Source: Datisca glomerata
Lineage: Eukaryota > Streptophyta > Magnoliopsida > Cucurbitales > Datiscaceae
Length of the DNA: 64,000 bases
Assembly: GCA_003255025.1 (NCBI GenBank)
Contig: QANY01004032.1
Span: forward strand, 62,001-126,000
Direction: 5' to 3'
Part shown: piece after piece, positions 11,226 through 23,044 of the stretch
Position numbering within the stretch: position 1 is the first letter of the stretch
How the letters are laid out: the number at the start of each line of letters is the position of its first letter
Program-made: the position numbers and the translations under genes
Notes under the pieces: generated by a model
The model's database searches: none
Told to the model about the DNA's origin: nothing
The model's input: the letters and a program-made list of their open reading frames with translations, nothing else

Positions 11226-11960
11226 TGTAGGCTAAGACTAGTATCAACCAATTGATCATATATATCCGTACTAAGAATATCTTTGACCAATATCGGAAGA
11301 TTTAATTTACATGATTAATAACCCGACGGATATGTGGCTACATGCAAGAAGAAGGTGAAGCATATTTTCATTGGAGGTATATATTGAAATAATCATTAAA
11401 ATCCTAGAATATAAATGTGATTACTGACTTGAGTGTCGAGCATGCCTTCTTCAACACCACACCGATGTTGATCAAGGATGGCTAACCTCATTTTGTTGTT
11501 CTTTATTTGTCACAATTCTTAGGAGGATGGATCATTCGTTTAAGCCTTGTGAAGATTTTTCTACAATCATAGAGTTCTAGTTACGCAGTACTTTTTCTTT
11601 AAGCATGAGTCAATATTTTTTTTTATTTCAGCTCGTTAAAATATGTAATAGATCTGTTGTCAGTAATTAAAATGTGACAAATGAAACTAATTTTTTTCTC
11701 TTCCTATCCATACTTAGCCAAATTGGAGTTTACATAGACCAACTACACAAAACTAGGCATAAATTGAATGAGATCTCGAAAAGAGAGCCTATATAATGGG
11801 ATTGAGATCATCTCTTATTCATAGAGTAGAAGAGGCGGCGTTGGTAAATCTATAACATTGATTTGTTATCAATCAGTTGCACATCTATTCAATATAATTT
11901 ATGACCACTAGTAGTAAAAAAAATCTTTTTAATTTTGCAAGTAAAATTAAGTTTGAACAC
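11226..11960. other. Intergenic DNA between element A and the fold-back MITE
   Basis: AT-rich; no gene, RNA or repeat recognised. It forms the distal upstream region of the TAC1-like gene. Confidence 0.5.
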
Positions 11961-11964
11961 TTTA

Positions 11965-12335
11965 TCAGATTTAAACTATTACTAACAGATACTTTAAATT
12001 TTAAATTTTAAAATATCACAGTTTAAAATTTAAATTATCTGAAACTTATAATTTTAACCTTAATATATAACTTTGTTTACTGCACGGTGGGTTTTTAACA
12101 AAACGACTTCATTTTTCTTATCTGAGATAATGTTGTTTTATCTATTAGGAATATAACGTAATAAAAATGACATTGTCTCCGATAAAAAAATGACGTCATT
12201 TTTTGAAAAATTAACTTGTAGTAAATAAAGTTATATTTAGGATTAAAGTTGTGAGTTTCATATAGTTCAGAGTTTAAACTGTTACATTTTAAAATTTGAA
12301 GTTTAAAATATCTATTAATGATAGTTTGAAAAGAT
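11965..12335. mobile_element. Fold-back MITE upstream of the TAC1-like gene
   Basis: The left half (from TTTAAACTATTACTAACAG near 11970) and the reverse complement of the right half (ending ATTAATGATAGTTTGAAAAG near 12333) align along almost their whole length. Examples are TATAACTTTGTTTACT facing its complement near 12223, and CTTATCTGAGATAATG facing its own complement across the centre. The unit is about 370 bp, AT-rich and non-coding. The exact ends and target duplication are not clear. It would form one long hairpin if transcribed. Confidence 0.7.
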
Positions 12336-12585
12336 ACAATATAATTTCTCCTAAAACTATAGTCATGCTAGTAATAATAAGATCTCATCTGTCCAATATA
12401 ATGAGGGTCACCGTAGATTGCACATCAACAGATGGTTGGGATCGTCAATGCGAAACCATCCTTCTACAAACAAATTCAACTTTTTTTTGTCAAAAAAGAA
12501 AAGAAGAGGATATGACCGTTTCCTCAAAACCTTCCATGATCCACCAACAAAGTTGGCTTCCTTTTTAGGCCCCCACTCCTCCCTT

Positions 12586-12593
12586 ACACGTGT
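12586..12593 (+). promoter_or_regulatory. Palindromic ACGT (G-box-like) motif upstream of the TAC1-like gene
   Basis: ACACGTGT is a G-box core bound by bZIP and bHLH (PIF-type) factors in plants. It lies 131 bp upstream of the start codon and about 50 bp upstream of a possible TATA element (TCATATAACC, 12638-12647). Its use here is inference. Confidence 0.4.
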
Positions 12594-12723
12594 CCTCGCC
12601 TAATTCCTTCACTGTCCCTAACTACTTTTTATTTCTTCATATAACCATTTCCCTCTCCTTGATTCACATACTCTCCGATTACTTAGAATTGGACTCCATT
12701 TATGTACGCATCAATCTCCCAAA

Positions 12724-13611
12724 ATGAAGGTAATCATATCACAAATATTCATTTCTCATTTTTTAACTTTTCTCAACACTTAATCTATTTCACCAAATTT
12801 TAAATATGTGTCTTAGATTTTCAAGTGGATGCCCAAGCCGTCTCGCTATAATTTTCTTAAAGGTTTGAATTACAATTTTTATAAATACGTTCTAATTAAA
12901 CATTCCTGTTTTATGATAAGTGATGTTTATCCAATGATTTAATGCTCACCATCTATTCTAAATTTTAATGTATATTTATTCTTTTCTTTCTTACAATTGT
13001 TATTAAAAAAAGCTAGTTTACAGGTTTGCCCAGTGTACTGATGTTGGTTCAAGTTAATTATGTGTATTTGTATTTTGTGCATAGATCGGATTGATCAAGA
13101 TGTGAAAAGGACTAATGTAGGCATCACCGAGGTTGACAAGCAAGCATTGCTCAAACAAGTTGATCATGTTGTTGATGAAATTGTTGTTTTGAGAAATTAT
13201 GGAAATCTTACCATTAATATATTTCGGTTTGAGTCGTGGAAATCGAAAAAACCCTTTTACAATCAACACAAATATGTGATCTTGGAAAGAGAGGAGAATG
13301 ATGACGGTGGAGAACAAAGTCTTTTCCTTAGTGATGACAATGACTATGTTGAAGATGAAGAAAGAAAGAAGTTAATATCAACAAAAATTGGGCAAATTGT
13401 AGAGAATATTGAAGAAAAGAAGAAGAAAAGAGGAAGAGTAACACTAGCAGACCTGTTCTTGGAAGATGAGGATGAGTTTAAAATGAAGCAAAAGCCTGAC
13501 AGTATCCTTGATGAATCAAATTCAAATGACAATATCCTCTCTTTTGGCTCGAAGCTGGTTACTTATGTTGAGAATGATAAGCATCCGATTTTGAATGGGA
13601 TCCACGAATGA
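12724..13611 (+). CDS. TAC1: TAC1-like protein (IGT/LAZY family), branch-angle regulator
   Basis: Three coding exons are proposed: 12724-12729, 12817-12862 and 13085-13611, all with GT..AG introns and matching phases, giving 192 residues. The 6-base first exon encoding only Met-Lys is a hallmark of IGT genes. The protein starts MKIFKWMPKPSRYNFLK, continues VDKQALLKQV, then has an acidic middle and KRGRVTLADLF near residue 140, followed by FGSKLVTYV: the order seen in TILLER ANGLE CONTROL 1. TAC1 proteins promote wider branch or tiller angles and act against LAZY proteins; they lack the C-terminal EAR-like motif of LAZY. The motif that names the family (G-x-L-T-I-G-T) reads GNLTINIFRF here, and the C-terminus is short. 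It may be a diverged paralogue or a decaying copy. Promoter elements are listed separately. Confidence 0.75.
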
Positions 13612-14700
13612 CATGCAATGTAACAAAATGATAGTTTTATTGTTAAGTTCATCTTTCAATTAATTCAGTATGATATTTTTAGATAGTGGAACTATCTAGT
13701 TTTTTGTTTTTACATACGTAATAAGTGAAGTTGAATCTGTATTTGATAGAAATATTGTGCTCAATTGTAATCTCACAGAAGTCAGCTGCACATATATCAT
13801 GACCCAATTTTGAAGATATTAGAATAGAAAAGGTTAAGGCGCAAATAAATCACACATTTCAAGAAGGTTGTGCGGTGACTAAAACCCTTAAAGTATTATT
13901 TTGTAACTTGGTTAACTATAGTTAGAGATATCAATGAGCGGGAGAGGTAAGGGAGTCTTGCCTATCCTCTTTCTCACATTCTCCACCACATCCCTGCCTC
14001 ATTCTCTATTTAAAAGGGCACATGACGGAGATGAAGAATCTTTATTAGAATCAGGTTACTAACATGATCAACGTCCTTTTCCTCCGGCCTAATTTTTGTG
14101 TTGAATTTCTTAAAAATTGAAATTGATCATTTCATAAGAATATATACAGAAAGAGAAAATCGTCTAATTTAAAAAAAAAACATATAGAGAAATTAAAATA
14201 TTCTAAATAAAACAATATATAGACAAAAACTATTATGTCATACCATGGAAAATAATGAGTATTACAAAGCTAAAAAAATGGCTAAAAAAATCAAAATCTA
14301 TTTTCGGTAACAATGAACCTCGTGTAATAAAAAAGGCAAACCTTCAATTAACTTGAATAAACGCAAGCTCTATTCAGGCAAAAGACAAACAACCAAATTT
14401 TGTTGCTTGCTAAGAGAAATCGAGAATCAGTCTCTTTTATTCGATCTCCAGCCGCAATAGTTTGAACACGAAGAAAGATCAACTCGTGACATGAGAAGTC
14501 AAATTGTAGGAATTCGAAACGGAGACGAAAGAGTAGAAAAGGAACAAAGGGAAATTGGCAATAAAACTTTTGAAATTCTTTTACCAAATTCGACCATTAA
14601 TTTAATGAAGGGAAAAGTTTCCCTCCTCGCTGATCAGTATTTGAGAAATTTTCCTATATAGCAGTATGAGAATTATTAAAAATAACACATTCTCTCTCAT
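13612..14700. other. Intergenic DNA downstream of the TAC1-like gene
   Basis: Contains the presumed 3' UTR. No gene is recognised; the minus frame 14587-14348 has no family resemblance. No canonical AATAAA lies close to the stop. Confidence 0.45.
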
Positions 14701-14703
14701 TTA

Positions 14704-16566
14704 GGGGCGTTTGGTTGAGATTATCCCCATAGTAAAATATATGATAAACTTATTTTCCAGCACTTTCTCATGTTTATTTCAAGTATTCTCATTTGACATA
14801 GTAAATTTATTTAACTGGTGAAATAACAATTGCACATTACTTTCACAATAATTTTCTCTCAAAATTTACTTTATCAAATAATTTTCCCAAGTCACATATC
14901 TATCTTACAACATATTTACACATTTTTCAACATAACTTTTATTTTTTCAAATCTCCATAAAAATATCATTATTTGTTTGCATTTTTCCTACTTGATTTTA
15001 ATATTTTATTTTCTTCAAGATCAAAGTTTCACAAAAGTATCATAAAAAATCTCGATCCTAGAATCCCACCAGATCTTGTACCTGTCTTGGTGGAACCAAC
15101 CGCCAGATCCCATTCCAGTCTTGGTGGAACCAAACCCGTCCTGATACCGAATTTTGAACTTTTTCATCCCTTCCGACCCTGTCCCAAAGGCCCATCCCGT
15201 GGGATTAGATATGTACTTTAATTAGAATGAATGAAATAAAATATCAAGTTTGAAAATTTTATAGATAAATAAACTCTTCATATATGTATATTAAAATTTA
15301 AATTACTAGAATACATGTACCAAATATTTTTTTGAAATTAAAAGTTATTACAAAAATAAATATTATACATAAACTATCAATGTTTAAAAATATTAAATTT
15401 ATAAAAATGAGACTATAATGAAATTGTTTATCACATCTCATTTTCTGTCTAGAGGACTGGGCCCGTGGGACGGGTTTAGAAGGGAGTTTTCCCTCAATCA
15501 TTTAATTAATTTGTTAATGTACAGAATAAAATATATATGACATTTCATTATATTAGAATCATGAATAATCATTATAAAAATTAAAAATATGACAATTTTT
15601 TATAAATAATCAATAATTAATTCTTCTTACTTACACATCTACACATTTTTTAAAGATCTATTTATTCTCAATTCCCCATAAAAAGCTTAGATTGAATTGG
15701 TATGTATCATAATTGTCAAATCCATTTTGGTGGTTATTTTAGTTTTTTTGAAAAAACAAAATATTTTTGGATATTTTAGTATTTTAATATTCCATTTCAG
15801 AAATTTTTTTTGGCATATAAAAAATATTATAAAATTTATTATCAATAATATGAGTAAGAAAAATTGAATCACGACTTATTCTCATACAACAAACAATAAT
15901 TTTTTAACATTAAACATATTATTCATATAATCCACTTAATTATCTAATTTTACCAATTTTCTAAAAAACTAGAAAAAATATTTTAAAAACTTAAAAAATA
16001 TTGCGCCACCTGGGAATCGAATTCAAGATGTGGAAGTGGGGAAATGACTTGAGTAAAAGGATTAGGCGTCACATACCATATGCAGATGTGGTTATATTCA
16101 TTTTGTCATTGAATTTATTTGTAAGGTGTAAGTAAATAAAGTATTTTACTTTTTGGCGTAGTAAAAAGTAATTGATTTGATTTTACTAGTAGAATTAATA
16201 AAATAGTTAATTTTTTAGTGCATAAAATAAAATAATATGACATTGTGTGTATTAAAATCTATAAATAATCATTGACAACAAATTAAAAATTTATTAAAAA
16301 GAAACTATAAATAATCAATCTATTTATTACTCTCATTAAATTCATATAACTTTTTCAACAATTTTATCAAACTTTTTCAACAACTTTACCCAACTTTCTA
16401 ACATACCAAACATGGTAAGCATACTTTTCCAATAACTTTCTCACTTAACCATACGTTATCAAATATGATAATCTTTAAATCTTATCATCTGACTTTATCA
16501 CTTAAACCTACCCAACAAATTAACTTTCCCAGTATTTTTCTTACTTAATCCGTACCAAATAACCCC
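14704..16566. mobile_element. Harbinger-like non-autonomous element with TTA target duplication
   Basis: The left end is GGGGCGTTTGGTTGAGATTA. The right end, read on the other strand, is GGGGTTATTTGGTACGGATTA: short, imperfect inverted termini. Both ends are flanked by TTA (14701-14703 and 16567-16569), the target site of PIF/Harbinger elements. The 1.86 kb interior is very AT-rich and has no transposase. It includes a GC-richer patch with two copies of CTTGGTGGAACCAA at about 15090 and 15120, and a related CCCGTGGGA segment near 15180 and 15460, perhaps another nested fragment. The class rests on the termini and TTA only. Confidence 0.5.
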
Positions 16567-16569
16567 TTA

Positions 16570-16871
16570 AGAAAATATATTGATTTTGGTTAATGAATTT
16601 ACATAGATACCTTTAGTAGAACCTAATTTAGTGGACCCATTCTGTCTTTACTTTCCTTCTTACTTATTCCCTCCAAATGTTCCCTCCAAAATAACTCTCA
16701 ATGTTCTTCGTCTCTTCCCTCCTCTCCAACTCACTCTCTATTATTTTTTATTTTGTATTTGAAACCCTATTGTTGAAATTCCATTATTATCATGCAAGGT
16801 CGAAACTCTATTGTTGAAGCATCATTCTTAGCATGTAAGATTGAAACCCCATTGTTGAATCTCCATTAATA
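16570..16871. other. Leader-like region with short tandem repeat, left of element B
   Basis: Non-coding. From about 16765 a roughly 40-bp unit recurs (CATGCAAGGTCGAAACT, then CATGTAAGATTGAAACC), and its third copy is cut by element B: it resumes as ATGTAAGGTTGAGACCC at 27677. The continuation at 27681 leads into the Mutator-like gene, so this may be that gene's 5' leader. Confidence 0.55.
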
Positions 16872-16876
16872 GCATG

Positions 16877-17725
16877 TGTAAATGATTTTTTCTACAAATC
16901 AAGGATTAAAGGAAAAAGTATTGATAAAGGTAGACTTATACGGGTATTAATGAGAGAGAGAGAGAGAGAGTTTAGGAACAAGAGATTGTAAGGGGTAAAT
17001 ACTTCATGTTATCTATGTTTGAATTGTATTGAATGTCTGAGTTTCATTTAGTACACTGGTCTTATATAGGCTTCCTAATTTACATTAATTAGAGTAATAA
17101 TAAAATGTTCCTGCCAAGTATGGTCCTCTTTCCCTTCTTTACTTGTCATTTCCATCTGTTTCACTCAACCACTAATCAATCAGTCACTTAGTGATTTCTT
17201 GTGGTTCGAGCCAGTCAGTCGTAGCCACTTGGTGGCCTTCCAACTTGTCTCGTCCAAGTCATTCAGCTACCTAATCAATCATGCCATTTGACTGTCATTC
17301 CGGATCCCTTTTGTTCATTCTCGTTCTTCTTCTTAACCTTCTCTTCCTGCTCTTGCACAATTTAGCAAGTGCTTTACTCGTTTAGGGCAGATCCCCGAGT
17401 CTCGATATCCTTTTTTCTAGAGGAGTGGTTCCCCTTAGTCTTTTCCAGTTCTTGAGGGCATGAGTCCTCCACCTGTCAGTTCCCGTTAACTAGTCATTTT
17501 TTACCGTTTTGATACACTTTCCCGTTCTGATACCTTTTCCTATTCTTGAAGTGATGATCCTCATTCTTGAGGTGTCGGTCCCACTCTTGAGGTGTTGATA
17601 ATTTATTTATGGGCATCTCGCAACTTTAGTCTTGTAACTCATTTTCACTTTTTTTTACCGCTTTCCGCGAGCCTTTAGGTAGGTTCCCTTTGTCCACATA
17701 ACAGTGAGTAATTTTTACATGTTCA
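16877..17725 (-). repeat. 3' LTR of element B (left copy)
   Basis: 849 bp, matching 26838-27675. On the minus strand a TATA box CCTATATAAG lies at 17061-17070. It includes a (GA)n run at 16951-16971 and three imperfect ~26-bp copies of a TTCTTGAGGTGTTGAT-type phrase at 17535-17600. Confidence 0.92.
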
Positions 17726-17740
17726 TTTGCCCCCCATTGC
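17726..17740 (-). other. Polypurine tract of element B
   Basis: On the minus strand AATGGGGGGCAAA directly precedes the 3' LTR. Confidence 0.8.
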
Positions 17741-18288
17741 TCTTCGACGATGCTCATCGAAGTGCAATGGATGTTTTTAGCACTCGTCCATTTTTGGGAG
17801 AATGGTAATCTTTGGTTCATCTTTACCGATCTAGGATATTCTTTTATCCTACAAAACATTAATTGTTGCGCAAGAAAAGTCATTTATTTTTAAATAATAA
17901 AACAGCATACCATCATTATATCTTTTTTAGGGTTGTTGACACCCTTCTCAGAAGTTTCATTTTGTCTTTGTGTCGTCTTGTCTTGGCGTACACGTGCGTG
18001 CAAGATTCTTTTTTCGTTCCCCATACACGTCATTTCATTCACCCTTCTTGCATAGTGCATATTTTTTGTCCGTTAGCTTCTTCTTTTCAGTTGTCGCGTT
18101 GCCATTTGTTAGCCAGTTTAGGTAGACCGACAGTAATCATTTCATTACTTCTCTTCTCACATCCATCGTTCGCCTTTCCTCTTATTAGAATTAATGTCTT
18201 TTCACTTTCAAATATATTAAACATTTTGAACTCGATTTTGGTGTCCGTAGCTTATATCACATAGTGGTTTCCCTTATTTTTTATTTTT

Positions 18289-20466
18289 ATGCTCATTTCT
18301 ATATATCTCCCTTCCTTCCATTCTTCGTCTCTGTTGTTTCTTTTCTTCTCGCTTTTCTGTTTCACATTTCTTTCCCTGGTAGCAATGCAGGAGCATCTAT
18401 TTAAGGTCACTGTTCCCCTAGTCACAAATAGGAACGAATTCAACCGCTTACTTGCAGTTCATCGGAAAGCCTTCCTGCTAGACGTAGTCTCTGGTTTCGG
18501 GGAAGGAATCCCTAAATCCTTACCGTGTAATCCTCTATATCAAATTTCTCTAGCCCCGATGTACATAGTCTTAGCTTTAAAACTTCATTCTCTCCTCTTT
18601 TGCAAGAATTTTTAGTACCTTCAACCTTGCCCCTTCCTAATATACCCCTACTACTTCAGGGTTCTTTTAGGGATTGAAGCCCTCAAAAGGAGGCATAATC
18701 TAAATATAGGTGTAGATGAAAGCCACATCGTGTATATAGTGAAAAGACACAGAATGTCCTATTACTTAGCTTCCCGCAATAGTGAAAAGCGGGGAGGACT
18801 AGTCACTGACCTCCCAAATGGGGTTAAAGGTTGGGAAGTGAGTACTCTTTTCTTAGATGGAAACTAGGGTGGCGACGGCCTCTAGGTCATTCCCTGGATC
18901 AGGGAGAGTTCAGTTAGTTGCCGGAGCTCCCCTTTATGTTTTCTTTTCCGCTTTTGTTTAACTTTGTTGTTTCATTGTTGCATTTATCTTTTTTTTAAAT
19001 ACTAACCTATTTTTGTTTTATCCAGACAAAAATATGAACAAGAGGTCTTTTACTCCAAAAGAAGTAGCCACCTAACTCCATGCTGCCTACGATTGCCTGG
19101 AATGGGACTGGAGAGATCTTTTTGACCCAATGAAAGAGATCAAACTCGTGGTCGCACCCGTTCCGGTTGTTGAGTATGTTGCCCCCTCATCTTCTACAAT
19201 AGAAGTCCCTCAGGCCATCCCCGTTGCGATCCCTGTTCACACTTTTCGTCAAATAGTCTGGTCGAGTTCTTCTGAATCTTCAAAATCAAAGCGGGAAGAA
19301 GAGGGGTTTGCTCAAGAAGAAAGAAAACGTGAAGCTCAACGAGATGCTACGCAAAACAAGGTAGAAGAACAAGACGCAGATTTCTTTTTTGCATACAATG
19401 AGCTCGAGATGTCGAAGCGTCTTAGGAGTAACTTGTGGTGGATACTTGACGAGAGCAAGCACGAAAAGACGGGGAATGCCAGCTTGTTAGGTGCCACTAG
19501 GGGATGTTACTCCCCCCGTCCCTAATCTCCCTGCTCATTTTGTTGATATCCATACCCCTGTTTATGAGGTTTCCCCTATTCTGTAGAGGAATGTCGCACC
19601 TCCTCCCTCTCCTACTAAGAAGTCACTCTCCCCTTCCTCTGGTTCCCCCCATCTTTCTAGGGAGATGGGTGTATGGAGGTGGCGGCGATACCCCGCGGCT
19701 CCTCTAGTTCCCGTTGATGTCAGCTTCCTAAAGGACCCTCGTTCTTCACACTTGGTCGTGAAGGGGATCATGTCTAAGGCGGACGCTCTTGTACTCTGTT
19801 AGATGTCTATCCATGACAAGGTTATCAGCCTGAGTCATTATCTGATGCATGTAATTTCATTTTTGCCTTTTTACACCCTTTTTATGTGTAAATTTCTTTC
19901 TAATTTTTTACTAATACTTTTTGAACAGATCATGACCTACCACAATGGGCTACAAGAGGATATTCACACTGCTGAGGAAGAGATAGTTGATTATAGGAGA
20001 AAGCTGATGGAGACCGCCAATGCGTACAACACTGTTGCCTTAGAACGGGATAATCTTTATAAGGTGGAGGTTGATCTTCAACGAGTTGTTTCCCGTATGA
20101 CTTCTGAGCTTGATGCAGCTATGGCTAAATAGTCGAAGCTTGTGTGGTCTTTACGGAAGGTAGAGAGGATCACCGAGATAAGCGGGGAGAACCTGTCCGT
20201 TGTTGAGGCCAGGTTAGCTGAGGCCGAGGACGTCTTGGCTAAGTCACGTGAACGAGATGGTGGACTTGCAGCCGAGTACCAGACCATGCTCAATGAGTAC
20301 GAGCAGATGGCTTCTATGGCGGGTTACCGCGACGCCAAGACTTATAAACCTCCCCGTATGTCATAAGTCCCACTTCCTAATGAGCCCGCTGATCCTAAGG
20401 CTGAGCTTCTCGCTTCCATTACAAGAGCGGCTACTGATGTTACTCCCAAGGACGCGGAGACTTAGC
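18289..20466 (+). pseudogene. Antisense accessory gene (aORF) of element B, Transposase_28-like
   Basis: This gene-like region is on the strand opposite to pol. It begins after a TATA-like TTCTATATATC (about 18297). The N-terminal part (from about 18385) reads EHLFKVTVPLVTNRNEFNRL. Later come LGIEALKRRHNLNIGVDE and RGGLVTDLPNGVKGWE (about 18800-18837), the pattern of the Transposase_28-type domain. 19130-19525 is a Ser/Glu-rich linker. 19930-20366 is a long heptad-like coiled coil with one stop (20130). Introns with GT..AG are likely at about 18847-19024 and 19850-19928, so some breaks are splicing rather than decay. Element A has the same kind of gene in the same relative place. Function unknown. 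Confidence 0.6.
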
Positions 20467-21189
20467 ATTTTTTCTATTTTTTTTCTTTTCTTGTACTTTT
20501 TTCTTTGAAATTATCTTGTAAGTTTTCACTTTTCAAGTAAATGACTCATTTCTTCAATATTCTTTCTCACTTCCTTTCGTTCTTAACACTTAGTATAAGT
20601 TCATCAATCAATTTTCTCTAGCCTTCTTGACTTCTTAGTGAATTTTCATAAGCAATCAAAGATACTTTTGCCTTTTAATAGTTTCCATGGTTAACTTTTT
20701 AGACAACTAAGTAAAATTATCAACTACTTAGTCTTTAAACACTTGGAAGTTTTTTCAAGGAATGCCTAGGTAAGAATATGTTTACCCATTTTGGTCGTTT
20801 CTACTTTTCATCTGTTGAGACTGGAATTCCCTTCCTATTTATTACAAGTGGGCCCATTGGAATCGTCTTCTTCCATGGTTTTTCCTTCTTCAGTTATTTT
20901 TCCTTTTGAGAGTAGGGTTTAAGAGCTTTTCATGCCCCTAGTTTTTTTTTCTGGGACTAGGACTTATGAGATGCCCCTCCCAATGACTTGTTATGCTTTT
21001 TGTTCCTTCTGGGAGTAGGACTTATGAAATGCCCCTCCCAAGGACTTTTTATGCCCTTAGTTCCTTTTTAGTTGTGAGTCAACTGAGGAGAGAAGATTGG
21101 CGTCACTGTTTTTATTTGGAAAACACTTGCGGGAAAAAACCACGGGAAAAGTTGTCTCCTTATAACGAACTTATTACATTCTTTACACA
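20467..21189. repeat. Spacer of element B with a ~60-bp direct repeat
   Basis: Between the accessory gene and integrase. GGACTTATGARATGCCCCTCC occurs twice (about 20958 and 21017), period near 60 bp, with the flanking GGGA and TCCC forming a short stem in the second copy. Otherwise nothing coding. Confidence 0.55.
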
Positions 21190-22348
21190 AAATATGTTTT
21201 CAGATGAATCGTGCTCCATGGTTTCTACAATTCCGTTTTGTCTTCCGTTTCCCAAGGCAACAGTGCCTCCCAGGTTGGCCCGCACTTCCCTTCCATTTGG
21301 AAGATTTTTTTAGGACCAGGTCTCTTGTTTGGAATTCAAGTTTTCTCACCTTTTTATGGAAATAAGATCTCATTTTCTGATTGTAACGGGCCATTCTGAT
21401 CAGGGCCGCTTCCCTTCTTCCCTCTAATTCATCAAGATCGTTTCTTAGGAGTTCTACATTTTGTTGTTCAATTAGCTCAAATCTGATGGTAGGGTTTCCA
21501 TATGTTAATGCAAACAGGGTTTCTCCCGTTGTTTCTCTCGTGGTCGTTCTATATGCCCATAAGACTGCGAGTAACTCTTCTACCCATTTTCCTTTGGCGG
21601 ATTCTAGCCATTTCATCAAGTTGTCAAGTGTGACCCAGTTTGATCTTTCTTCTTGCTTGTTCCACTGTGGGTAGTAAGGCGTGGAGAAGTTATTCATGAT
21701 CTTCAAATCTTCATAAATTTTTTTTACTAAGTTTCCAGTGGACTAAATTATATTGTCAGATACCAAGATCTGAGGGATCCCGTACCTGCACACCAAGTTT
21801 TTCTATAGGAACCCTTTTACTTCTTCCTCACGGATTCTGGCAAAGGCTTCAGTCTCATCCACTTAGTAAACTAATCCATTGCTACCAATAAAAAGGCTTC
21901 TAGGCAGGTGCCATGGGGAGTGGCCCAACAATGTCCAAGGCCGAATGCATGAACAACCAAGGACTAGCCACAGGTTTGAGTTCTCCGGGGGCCATCTTTG
22001 CTCAAGTGCGAAACGCTGACACATGTCACACATTTTCATATATTCGTTGGCATCCTAATGTATTTGGGGCTAGTAGTATCCTACATTCATGACTTTATGG
22101 GCTAGTGATATGCCCACAGTGTGGTTTCCGCATATGCCCTCATGAATTTTTGCTAACACATACGTGGCCTCCTTTTCTCGTAGACACTTTAGGTACGGTT
22201 TTGCAGACATTTCCTTATATAATACCCCATTCATTGTATACTTGTCACCCCATTGTTGCATCTTTTTGGTAACTATTTTTATCTTTAGGAAGCGTATTTT
22301 CTTCAAGTAGGTGAAATATATTGTCCTACCAACAGGGTTCACGTTCAA
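21190..22348 (-). pseudogene. Integrase of element B
   Basis: Reading leftwards: the zinc-binding N-terminus (AKIHEGICGNHTVGISLAHK, 22348-22070), a first catalytic Asp in VAMD-stop-FTKW (about 21870), a second in ILVSDN (about 21760), and Glu in PQWNKQEERSN (21680). The frame 21706-21200 then covers the rest of the core (AVLWAYRTTTRETTGETLFA) and C-terminal domain in 168 uninterrupted residues. Stops occur between 22070 and 21706, so the whole is a pseudogene. Confidence 0.88.
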
Positions 22349-22900
22349 CTTCTACATCAGCCACGTTACTCCACGAGAGTGAGATACTTGGCTTCTTCAG
22401 AATTTCTACGAGGATGTTCCTTTTGTAGTGGAAACGTAATAAAGATCCCATATTTACCAGGGCATCAACGTGCTCGTTCTCGTGCTCTGTTCTTAAAATT
22501 TGTTGGATCTCATATTCTTTTATCGTGCTGATGAGATCCTTTACCTGTTGTAAATAACTCACCATATGTTTATCTTTCGCTACGTATTCCCCTGTGATCT
22601 GTTTCACAATCAACATGGAATCATAGAAAAGTTTCACATTAGTCACCTCATATTCCCACAGCAGGGATACTCCCGCGATTAGTGCTTCATACTTTGCTTC
22701 ATTATTTGACGCATTGAATTCGAAGGAGATGGAGTGTTTCAATATTTCTCCAAAGGGAATTTGTACTACTACCCTTACTCTCGCTCCTCAACTATTTCAA
22801 GTACCACTAACAAATTGTTTTCATGCTCCATCTTCTCTCGTTTGGTAGGTTTCCTATTCGACTTCCCCTTCAGTGAAGTCTGCTACGAAATCTGCTAACG
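22326..22900 (-). pseudogene. Second RNase H of element B
   Basis: Frame 22742-22326 reads FEFNASNNEAKYEALIAGV, then LFYDSMLIVKQITGEY and HENEHVDALVNMGS: the archaeal-like RNase H of Tat elements. The first catalytic Asp region lies upstream in another frame. In LFYDSML the position usually held by D-S-Q-L reads D-S-M-L. Confidence 0.85.
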
Positions 22901-23044
22901 TCTACCCTTTTATTGAAATTCGGGACTCATAACTGATGTCGTACTGGTTAGCTCAATTGACCATTTTATTATTATCCCGCTTGCCTTCATCGAGTGTAGA
23001 AGACTTTTAATGGGAGAATCAGTTAATATCTTGATGATGTGAGC

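Noticed and set aside
12296..12603. Two plus ORFs upstream of the TAC1-like gene
   Set aside because: Lie in promoter and MITE sequence; no domain and no continuation into the exons.
14348..14587. 79-residue minus ORF as a gene
   Set aside because: No family similarity, no splice partners, no promoter signs.
16005..16050. Possible reversed tRNA/SINE B box (GGGAATCGAATTC)
   Set aside because: No matching A box at proper spacing; too short to call.
17863..18264. 133-residue plus ORF before the accessory gene of element B
   Set aside because: Low-complexity reading of CT-rich leader text; no family resemblance. The recognisable coding starts later.
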